Source: Volvariella volvacea V23
Taxonomy: Eukaryota; Basidiomycota; Agaricomycetes; Agaricales; Pluteaceae
Direction of reading: 5' to 3'
Length of the DNA: 64,000 nucleotides
Assembly: GCA_000349905.1 (NCBI GenBank)
Contig: KB722740.1
Coordinates: 1,048,624 to 1,112,623 of the forward strand
In this document: piece by piece, positions 55,738 to 64,000 of the stretch
How positions within the stretch are numbered: position 1 is the first letter of the stretch
Layout of the letters: each line of letters begins with the position of its first letter
Translations under genes and position numbers: made by a program
The notes under the pieces: model-generated
Told to the model about the DNA's origin: nothing
Seen by the model: the letters and a program-made list of their open reading frames with translations, nothing else
Database searches by the model: none

Positions 55738-56397
55738 TTAAGCTCTCACCTCGACTAAGATTGGCGAATTGGCGGATATCAAACGCTGCGGCGGGATATC
55801 AATACAGCTTTCGGAGGGCATTCGCAGAGGGACAAAGGCAAACAATAAGACCTTCAGCGATGGGAACGTCACATGGAAGAGTTCAGGGAGCACTGTCAGC
55901 TTCTGTGGAGTGATAAGGGAGATCGCAGTGAGGGTTTGCCGTGAGAGGAGAACGAGAGGGGTAGGGCATATGTCCTGTTCGACTTGAAAACCGGTTAGGT
56001 AGACCAGCACGAATGAGCGAGGAGGCTTACAATGGCAGTGGATGAAGTCCAGTCCTTGGATCCCGAGTTCAAGGTCCAAGTGTGTCAGTTGATAATCGAG
56101 CTTGTTAACTCTGCAGTGCTTTCCTATCGTTTCCATAAACTTTCTTTGATGCTTTGCCCTTGCCGGAGGTAGACAACCATTCAGGCGCAACCACCCAAGG
56201 TTGGACATACTTTGGACAGCCAGGGTAAGGGACGAGATGACGCTGTCCCAGTACCGGGAGGGTGCATTGTTCGCGAGGTGAATATCCCGGACACGAGAGG
56301 CGAGGTAACGATCGGATCTAAGCAAAGCACGCGTCGCACGAGGATTCGTGGTTGCTCTTGGGGAATAAGTTTCGATATAAAAAGGGCTGAAACGCAT
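55738..56397 (-). pseudogene. F-box/LRR gene lacking its F-box
   Basis: Reads the middle part of the 24739-26156 family: ASRVRDIHLANNAPSRYW corresponds to AASVRGIHLTTN, and GLDFIHCH sits before an intron (GTAAGC at about 56030 to an AG at about 55985) at the same place as GLESIVCHH in the intact gene. The F-box start (MTLP.D.W) is missing upstream, where an in-frame stop occurs, and the frame ends early at VEVRA. A truncated family member. Confidence 0.55.
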
Positions 56398-57469
56398 GAG
56401 TGATATAAATCACAGCGGGGAGATAGAAAGCTATTGCCTCTTAAATATCTGCAGGCACTTTGAGGACGTTCGCTTCATTGCATTGAGCAGACTCTCCTGC
56501 CTCTCCCGCCTCGACCACTTGGAAATGAATGAGGGAATCATGGTAAAGACGGAGAACAAGAAAATGCCTAGTCGCCAGAGAAAGGAGTTTGTACAGCACC
56601 CCTATTACAGAGACTTTTCGAGCCTTGGGTGTGATAGGGACTCAACTCAAAAATCAGAATATAGACACTCGCAGCGATATGGATGGTATTTTATAAAGAA
56701 ATTCAATCCACTGCAACTCGATTTTCACATATACTTCAACCGTTGCCCGCAACCCAATTAGAGTCACCACAACATGGATAAAAACGCGCGCAGCCCGAGT
56801 GAATGGACAGTGACTTGCTTCACAATTCTCCACAATTTTGTTGAAGTCTATCGTGACTTGGTGGGAAGCTGCAGTGAATTTGTGGAAACTCACCGCGCTT
56901 TTGTTGAAATTCCAGTGTCGGAATCCGCCACGAATAGCTGTTGGTGTCATCACTAGCGCCCTCCCTGCCTCTTGCTATGCACTCAGAAGCCGCAGATAAG
57001 GTTGTCTGGGTCACGAGCAAAACACGTCTACTCACAGGCAAATTGCTAGCAAAAAACACACAAAGAAATACCAAGTGGTGGGCAAAGCATACCCACGTCA
57101 CATACAGAATACACTTAGTCGCGAGCAAAGCATACCAGATCGCGGGAACGATGTGTTTGAGTTGCAGGAAATAACAGCAAAAACCACACGAAGCCCGGTC
57201 GAATCCTACCAGCTTACCTTGGATTTTTAGCTTGTTGCGTGCAAGGTGAACAGCCACTGCAATTGGGTGTAAAATTGCATGGAATTACGGTAAAGCTAAA
57301 GCTGCAGGGCAAAACATTGGATTTTGACAAAAGTTGCGGTCAAAACACCGGTTTTTGACTAAAGTCCCGGTGAATTGAATTTCTTTACAAAACACCTAAC
57401 GCTGGTCGCGATGGTTCTCCGTGCAACGGTTGAAGTATACGTGATTATCGATCACTACTACACAAATAT
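56398..57469. other. Intergenic
   Basis: About 1.1 kb. Imperfect short repeats (variants of TTTGTTGAA and AACACCGGTTTTTGAC) at 56830-57370 but no gene. Confidence 0.35.
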
Positions 57470-58580
57470 TTAACACAAATATTTGACAACAAGCTGGTGG
57501 TCGAAAAACGCGCCAATTCCAACGATGGCCACAAGACGAATTATCACGGCAACAACAGTCAAGATGGCGAGAAGCGCAGAAACGACCGGATAGCCAGTGC
57601 TTCTGTAAGTGTCGAATCCGACCTGAGCTCCAATGGAAAATGCCGCAACGGAATGAGAGAATCTGGCGACGTTGCGGGCCAACGCCAACCGCTCGAACAC
57701 GAAGCCTGAGCCGACAAAGAAGAGGACGGTCAGGATGGTGCCCACTCCTGTGAATAGCAATGTGAAGGTTATTCCTGTTGTGAGTTTGTATAAAGTCAGA
57801 CTCGGAGCACCCTACTCAGAGGAATGGCGTGGCGAGTAGAGCATTGCAGCCAGGATGACGAGGGCTAGCTGTAGAAATCGTTCAGCCATACACACCTATC
57901 CATCGATTCAAAGGGCTTACCACACCACGATATGTTTCGACTTTGGATTTCAACCTCAACTGCCAATCTAGGTGCATGCGGCGCACTCCTCAGCCAGGGC
58001 TCAGCTCGAGGTGGACAACGCAAGCTCACCTTTATGATTGGACGCTACATTTGGTCCCTTGACTGAAATGACTCGGTGTGTTTGTAACCCCTCTGCGTCA
58101 CCGTCAGCTGCTCATCTATGCCAGCTGAGTGCGCATATAGACGGACCTTTGTCGCCAATGCTGCCCGCATCAAAGGAAGAGCTGGCACCTGAATAGCTCA
58201 GGGCGTCCTGACCAAGGAAGAACGCAGGGCCTCGTTCGTTGGCGAGCTCGGCGGTGCGCGTGTCCTCGAAATGTGGGATGCCTTCGGAAAGAGCACCTTG
58301 AGGCGCACTGTTGGTGCGTCCTCGAAGATTCTGCAGACGGACATCGCTGTTGAGCCCGGAGTTGTCGTCTTGAACATATAGGGCGGGGCGATCAGTGGGG
58401 CGAACGGGGACGTCAGTGGCGGAGAGGATATATGGACTTTGTGGAAGGATCACCTTGGGGTCCCTGGTCGGCGAGCTGCTGATAACGTTGAGGCGGCTCG
58501 TTGATTTCTCCAGGTTGAGTGAGACCATAGCCCCCAACCGTGGGCGCGCCAGGATTAAGGGTAGCCAGAGGAGTGTTCAT
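57470..58580 (-). CDS. Putative small integral membrane protein
   Basis: Six exons fit with consistent phases: 58454-58580, 58147-58368, 58030-58062, 57921-57967, 57816-57864 and 57470-57774, giving 260 residues. The N-terminal 150 residues are polar and disordered (MNTPLATLNPGAPTVGGYGL start). The last 100 hold about three hydrophobic helices (ITFTLLFTGVGTILTVLFFV; a weaker one; VVSALLAILTVVAVIIRLV). An alternative start at 58528 in another frame without the first intron is possible. I do not recognise the family. Splice sites of exons 3-5 are the least certain. Confidence 0.55.
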
Positions 58581-58644
58581 TTCGGGTCAGGCAAAAGAAA
58601 TGGGAAAGTGGAGAGGCTTGGGGCGGAAGCTTGAAGCCTAAAGC

Positions 58645-58908
58645 TTAAAGCCCCGGCGAAAATTTATAGAGGAACTGCAATCTATCTAAAGACGTCCAAC
58701 AATGCGTGTCAGCGTGTCCCTGCTCCGGGATGGAGCTTCCTTGTCTAAATGACCAACATCCCTCAGGAAGTCCTGCCACGGACACCAGTATGATGTTGCC
58801 GACAACGCGACAGTTGGCATTGGGGTATATGGTGTATTGAAGTTGTGAGAGCGCGTCTGTGTCGCAGGCTGCAACTCCACGTATGCCTCCTAGTAAGTAG
58901 GGAAACAA
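58645..58908 (-). CDS. Possible small Cys-containing protein, partial model
   Basis: An open frame of 87 codons with four spaced cysteines (ACDTDAL, NANCRVV, EGCWSF, DTHCWTS). A 5' exon with a signal peptide would be expected for a secreted protein but could not be built. Weak call. Confidence 0.25.
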   Translation of the reverse strand: MFPYLLGGIRGVAACDTDALSQLQYTIYPNANCRVVGNIILVSVAGLPEGCWSFRQGSSIPEQGHADTHCWTSLDRLQFLYKFSPGL

Positions 58909-59450
58909 GGAGACGGGGAATGGGAACGATAGGATAGGCGAATGTCAATGCTGACAGGAAGAAAATGCAATTCGCGAGGAAACAGCCCGATTTACACTCT
59001 TCGAAAAGAAAACAAAAAACGTCAAAACCAAGAAGAGGCTAAACCAGTATGTAGAGCAAGTCCGAGAGCCTGCTATCGTGATCAACGGATCAAAAACGAA
59101 AGAAGTAGCGTTGCATTGACAGTGGAGATTGTAGCTATGGATACGACAGAAGAGACGTTGATTGACTGTTGGATGACTAGGAATGGGAATGCGCTGTCTA
59201 GAGTTTATGCTGGAAGTGTACCAAGAGGATGGGCAGGGGAGGATGGGGGATGACACAAGGATGGAGGTTGTAGCGATGATGGATATGGCGCGAAAAGCAA
59301 ATGGTGGGAGCACAGCAAATGGCAAGGGAGAGCGAGGCGTCCGTGAGCGACTATTGGCGAGTAAGAACGAATAGCGAGAGGAGCAAAGTGTATGTCTATC
59401 GAGATAAGGTAATTTATCCAAGCGGCAGACGGACTGGAGCCGGCCTGAAG
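58909..59450. other. Intergenic
   Basis: Downstream of the glycosyltransferase; nothing supported. Confidence 0.35.
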
Positions 59451-61840
59451 TTAGAGCTCGAAGCTCATGGCATCCCTATCGTCCGCCCACAACCTTGCCC
59501 ACTCCAGACTAAGTCGATACACATACACTGCATCAAAAAAATAAGCGGGGCGTGTCAGCAAAAACAATCCTAGTGCGCATATAGCGACAAAACCAGAATC
59601 AGAAAGAACCCACCCTCCATGTCAATCTTCCTCCCAATCGTCCTCTTCCACTGCTTCCCGGCTCTCGCGATCCTCCTGAGCCTCCTATCGCCCTCAACCG
59701 ACCGCCTTTCGTCCAGCGGCACATCCGCCTCGGTCGAGTTGACCGCTACCAACGCCGCCTTGGGCGGACCCGTGAAATACGAGTAGATATTGTAAATCTC
59801 CCTGTACGACGTCGACATTGGGATATAATGAACCCTAAATAGCGCAAAACGACCATCAGTCACCGTGCCCGTTCCGAATAAAACAAAAAGGCAGGAGCGC
59901 ACCACGGCTGAATCCAATGCTCGAAAAACTCCTCGTAAACCGTCGCCTTGACCGGCACACTATCGCTCGCCAGGAACGCCATAAACCGCCCACTGTACCC
60001 CATCCCATCCAGATCCACCAGGTACTTGTACTCCCAGTGTTTCCCCAGCGGCACCGCATCCGCGAACCGGTGGTCTCGCATCATCGCGTCCAGTCCGCCC
60101 GGGTACGAACTCGCGGCTATAGCCTTGACAAACGCCACGTCCATAATCTCCGCGTTCAGCTCCGAGATCGGGAGCGCGAGTTGGAGGAGCAGCTGTTGAT
60201 TCAAAGTGGACGGAGGGGTCGGGAACGGGTTGACCGACGCGGGGAGTGGGAACGTCAAGGTGACGTTGGGAGTTTCAGGACTGGCGGGGACACTCGTGTC
60301 CGTTATCATCTGCACGAACCTGTGTCTTTGGTATTGAGGTGAAAACCCCGGGGGGTGGTTTCCCCCGCCCGTGCTCGCGCCTCTCCAGAATATGATGTCC
60401 TTCTTCTTCTCCCAGGGTACCTCCATGTCGTCGACGTCTTTCAGCTCGAGGTTGACCGGGTCCCAGCCGTAGGTGTACCGCGACGTGCTGCCGTAGTAGT
60501 AGTGGCTTGGGATGCGGATGTCCATGAATCCTTGTGCGCGACCGGGACTGAACACGGGGTAGAGTCGCGAGATGGTTCGCCAGTCGGAGAAGAAGTGGCC
60601 TTGGGTGTAATGAGCGTGTGGGTTTTGGCAATAATCGAGCGTTTGGGAAGAGGGAGATGTGATAAAGTTGAAATCGGCGTTGTGCCTCGCTGGTTTTGGG
60701 GCTACAGATGAGGAGTCCTCGAAATAGTTGATGGAATGGGAGAGGGAGGGAGTGCGGAGTGAGGAGAGTTGGCGGCGGGCGGGGGTATTTGGGGGACAGG
60801 TCCGACGCCAGGCTTCCCAGACGTTGCCGTTTGAGCCCCAATCGGGTTGGAATGTATCGTCAAGGCGTATGTTTTCTATCCACAAACGTTCAGAACGAAA
60901 CAAGGGGAATCAGGTGCATACTCACGGCTTGGGTCGACAGTGGAAATGTTGGGGTACATTCGATGCTCCCAAGGGACTATGACGCGTCCTTCGGCCTTGG
61001 CATTGATAGGAAAATCCATGTCTGGCAGCTGTAGATTTCTTAGAGATTTTCGCGTCAAAGGTCGCGATAGATCACGTACTCTGGCTACAAACTTGCCAAG
61101 CATACTCTTGAACCCATTAGCACGGGCACTGACTTCAGAGTCGGTAAAGCCATGCTCTAGATGCACAGTCGTAGCTTTTCCATCTCGGACTCGGACCATA
61201 TCGATGGAGGGTAAACCCGCAACCTGATCCAGTCAGCTCACTTCACGCCGTTCATTCAAACCTCAACACGAACCTCCAGCGTCCTGCTCCTGAGCTCTTC
61301 CCCACTCAAGTCCCAAAAGGGTTCAAGGTCATCAACCAGCCCATCGTACTCATCGACCATCTTCACCTCGTTATCCATCGCAAACTTCCACCAGTCGTCG
61401 AACCCCTTGGGCGGCTTCCTGCCATATCTCCTCGTGTACTCCACCACGGCCTCCTTCAGCGTCTTGCTCTGCCTCGCCATCTTGGCCTTGAACTTCTCCT
61501 CCGCCTCCTCCATCAACCGCTCGATCGGGTGAGCAGGCACACCGACTATCCTAGCGCCAAGCTCGTGCAGCTTCTTGAGCTCTTCATTGTCCTCCAGCGG
61601 CTCCTCTGCGCTCGACCAGCCGAAAAACGAAAGGAAGCTTGACTTTGAGGTGGAGCTGTTGAGCGATGCGCGCGAGCGGGAGTGGGGGTTGGTGTAGGAG
61701 AATTCGTCTTGGTGGCCCTTGTGTCCTGCGAGTAGTCCTGCGTGGAAGAACACGACGACGATGATGAGCACAAAGATGTACGCTCTGTTGTGAGATATCC
61801 ATCGAATTACACCGCGCCGTGAGAAGCCGGGGCCGTTCAT
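59451..61840 (-). CDS. GT90 glycosyltransferase (CAP10-like)
   Basis: Type II Golgi membrane glycosyltransferase; the GT90 family includes the Cryptococcus capsule protein Cap10 and beta-1,2-xylosyltransferase Cxt1. Five exons: 61274-61840, 60926-61223, 59903-60875, 59614-59834 and 59451-59527, giving 711 residues. Start MNGPGFSRRG, membrane anchor at about residues 16-37 (AYIFVLIIVVVFFHAGLLAG), a stem, then the catalytic domain with DIIFWRGASTGGGN and YKYLVDLDGMGYSGRF, both family hallmarks. The last small exon (VYVYRLSLEWARLWADDRDA) restores the typical C-terminus and is easily missed, because the frame before it runs on to a false stop at 59570. The donor of intron 1 (GTTCGT or, 12 bases later, GTTTGA) is uncertain. 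Confidence 0.88.
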
Positions 61841-62968
61841 GGCGAGTCTCAATCCGCGGAAGCGATCTATATACTTGGAGGGCAACAGCGCTGAGGGGGA
61901 GCGAGAAGAGGGAGCTGGGGGACTCGCGGATGGAGGTGAACGAGAAAGTTGTGAAGTAACGGTCCTGACGCGCCCGATGGCACTTTTGTGAGTGAAATGG
62001 ACCAAAAGCCCTCTCCGAGCAAGTAGAATTTGCGGAGGTTTCGGGGTAGCCGTTTGAGGGCTCCTATATATTCCAAGGATGGTCAAGTCGAGAGGGGAAT
62101 GTGGCGTCGATGGTGGTGGCCAAGACCTGCGCTGTATTTGCTCTTGTTTACATTGGTACCTTTGGTGTGACGATGAGTCGCCCAACCGTTTCTACCGCCT
62201 CCAATGTTTCCTGTGCTGTCGACTTGACTAACAGCTGAGTGACCGTGCTGGGTATACGCCAAGCACTTTGCTGCACTGACCCAGTAAGATTTGCGTGGTA
62301 AGCTCTCAGTTCATCATTATTAAGTGCTACGCGCTCATCCCATATCGCACCCATATAAGCTCTTCGACCATCTATTCTTGCCAATATTTCCTAGTTGATT
62401 TAGTTTTTTTAGAGTTTATCATGTCGACTTTCCGACTGTAGCAATCTCCGACGCTGAGTGCAGTGGGGACTAAGCCTTCGATAAGTTGGGATGCATTAGA
62501 CTCGTCACTTCGTGGGACAGTGATACGAGCACAACATATTTTTTTACATATGCCTCGGTGTGCTCCACAAATTTATGATCCCTTCTTCCCATCCCTCACG
62601 ACACGTGTGAGCCTTAACCCATTGTCACTCACAGAAATATCAAGCTGCTAATATCGTCAGCTCAGTGTTTGGCGATTTCGGAGTACCGGACACCTCTAAA
62701 TCAGAGTTCCAGCCCCGTTTATCCCCACCCCCCACTGAAAGTCGACACCGAGCATCAGCTCAAAGTTGAATTACGAAAAAATATTCCTAAGAACACAAGG
62801 AAATGATGGTATACTACTGAGTGTACGAATGTCAAGGTCAGCATGCTACCTAAAGCCTTGGCGCTCAAGCACAAGCGCGACCATGGCGCATGGCTTCGTC
62901 CAAGAACAACTATATGCCTCAATAACTTGGTCGAGAGACAATAAAATCCGTCAGTCAGAACCAAACGT
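61841..62968. other. Intergenic
   Basis: About 1.1 kb. A 62148-62384 minus-strand frame of 78 codons has protein-like composition but no ATG at its start and no splice partner. Confidence 0.35.
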
Positions 62969-63701
62969 CTAGCCATCTCCCACAGTACCACCACAATTCT
63001 TCACAACATTGGAATACAACTTTTTCTTGACCGAAAGAGCATCTCCGACCTCGCTGGACGATTCCCAGTCATCTTCATCCCAATCACCCTCGTCCCAAGA
63101 CTCACTCAAGTCAAAATCGGTATCGACAGTGAACGACTCGTCATCGAAAACAGAAGACATGCTATCGTCATCAAGAGCGATGACTTGCTTAACTCCTCTG
63201 ACCATTTCGTATTCCTTCTTCGACCCTATACTCCGAATTAATCCGATGTCCTTTTGTATAACCAGAGGAAAACTGACCCCTTGGCTTAGCGGGCTTAGCA
63301 ATGTCCAAGAGAGAAACGGAATATCTCGATTCTTGCTCCCCCTGAGGGCGACATTCTGGCGTCTTGGAATTTTCGCGCTCGTAAATGTATTGGCGCTGTT
63401 CGTCATCGTATTCGGGGTCGTTCACATCATCTTCGTCAACTTGATGGACGAGATCGAACGATCGCCCGTTCCATCGGACACCGTCCAAAGGGTGGATATC
63501 ACCAACTGGATAAGGTCCCTATTAATGCATATTTGGTGATAAGGTATTTTTGGTGCAGGAAGGCGAGAAACGCACTTTTGACTTGTCTTCCTCCTGCGTT
63601 CGCCGGATATTTACGAGGTTGAGATTGTGCGGTGTTCGCCGCTCAGGAAACGCCCTGTTCACTTGATACGGAGAATACGTAGAGGTTTCCACAAAAACCA
63701 T
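62969..63701 (-). CDS. Unrecognised acidic protein
   Basis: Three exons, 63576-63701, 63278-63518 and 62969-63225, encode 207 residues with consistent phases. Start MVFVETSTYSPYQVNRAFPE. The middle (GPYPVGDIHPLDGVRWNGRS, DEDDVNDPEYDDEQRQYIYE) and the C-terminal third (DDDSMSSVFDDESFTVDTDF, WDEGDWDEDDWESS) are very acidic. No membrane segment or known motif. The segment RGVKQVIALDDDS looks conserved in style but I cannot assign a family. Neighbouring upstream exons beyond the window edge cannot be excluded. Confidence 0.55.
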
Positions 63702-64000
63702 TGAAGGAGCAAGCGTGTATGAAAAAGGCAATGGATAGTTCGACTCCTTTTGGGAATGTAAGCGAAGAAGGGCTCCGTGGACGCGTTGAGCAAATTGTGC
63801 GATTATCGTCGTCTGGACCTAAATAGGTCTTTATACTTGACTCATGCAGTACAGGGGCTGTCCAATGAAAATCCGCCCGAGTCATCGCGCGTCGTCTAAA
63901 AGTGAAATATCCTGTGTGATTCCAGGTCCGCACAGCCACGATTGACGCGTTGCCCAAACTCCAGAGCTATAGCCGAATGTGGGGTATGATTCAATGAAAG

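Noticed and set aside
55280..55741. 153-codon plus-strand frame
   Set aside because: Arg/Ser/Pro-rich with no motif; antisense to eroded F-box sequence.
62148..62384. 78-codon minus-strand frame upstream of the glycosyltransferase
   Set aside because: Begins at TTG after a stop, no ATG context, no splice partner found.
1..64000. CRISPR arrays, insertion sequences, prokaryotic operons, tRNA or rRNA genes, intact retrotransposons
   Set aside because: The window is eukaryotic with spliceosomal introns; no regularly spaced repeats, long terminal repeats, reverse-transcriptase motifs or convincing cloverleaf with a GGTTCGAATCC-like arm were seen by eye. A tRNAscan or RepeatMasker run could still find divergent elements.

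Overview
The window is a piece of a draft nuclear genome of a filamentous basidiomycete, most likely a mushroom-forming Agaricomycete. The evidence is the gene style (many introns of about 50-60 bases with GT...AG ends, several micro-exons of 9-15 bases), the expanded F-box/leucine-rich gene families, a GT90 (CAP10-like) glycosyltransferase, a multi-exon P450, and small 7-Cys and 13-Cys metallothioneins of the kind described from Agaricales such as Hebeloma and Laccaria. Three runs of exactly 100 N (15887, 31562, 54073) are scaffold gaps, and each cuts or abuts a gene. All gene models are spliced by eye from splice sites, reading frame and family similarity; no search was run.

The main content is a metallothionein (MT) array. 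I find eight intact MT genes and one decayed copy: MT1 (38-334, minus), MT2 (2920-3410), MT3 (4276-4520), MT4 (5470-5891), a pseudogene (9142-9431), MT5 (10169-10386), MT6 (11352-11710), MT7 (16936-17181), MT8 (26931-27141, minus) and MT9 (42043-42259). Nearly all are too small and too interrupted by introns to show as open reading frames. Two architectures occur: short one-lobe proteins of 33-36 residues with 7 Cys, and two-lobe proteins of 61-62 residues with 13 Cys. The order long-short-long is present twice (2.9-5.9 kb and 9.1-11.7 kb), so a three-gene block was duplicated and the first gene of the second copy died. Most MT genes share a promoter module: a GCCAATCA box, then about 22-37 bases later an element close to GTCGCACAAATGCCTCA, then a TATA box about 90-105 bases before the ATG. 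This is a candidate metal-response element.

Layout: 0-2 kb MT1 and a Mn superoxide dismutase without a targeting peptide; 2.7-11.7 kb the MT block duplication with an F-box gene inside; 12.8-14.1 kb an aldo/keto reductase; 14.8-15.9 kb a frameshifted F-box gene running into gap 1; MT7; 18.2-20.6 kb a DHA2-type drug transporter; 22-24 kb a cysteine-synthase-like protein fused to a rhodanese domain that has lost its catalytic Cys; 24.7-26.2 kb an F-box-type gene; MT8; 27.5-29.7 kb a P450; 30.8-32.6 kb an anion:cation symporter broken by gap 2; 35.9-41.3 kb a very long PI-specific phospholipase C; MT9; 42.7-49.8 kb three related F-box genes with an unrecognised internally duplicated protein among them; 51.3-52.3 kb a GPI-anchored Gly/Thr-repeat protein; 53.5-54.3 kb an unrecognised gene broken by gap 3; F-box remnants; 57.5-58.6 kb a membrane protein; 59.5-61.8 kb a GT90 glycosyltransferase; 63.0-63.7 kb an acidic protein.

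The MTs, the MnSOD, the transporter, the aldo/keto reductase and the P450 are all plausible parts of metal and redox or xenobiotic stress handling, and the cysteine-synthase-like enzyme could bear on thiol supply. This is inference from neighbourhood only; no shared promoter element was seen at the non-MT genes.
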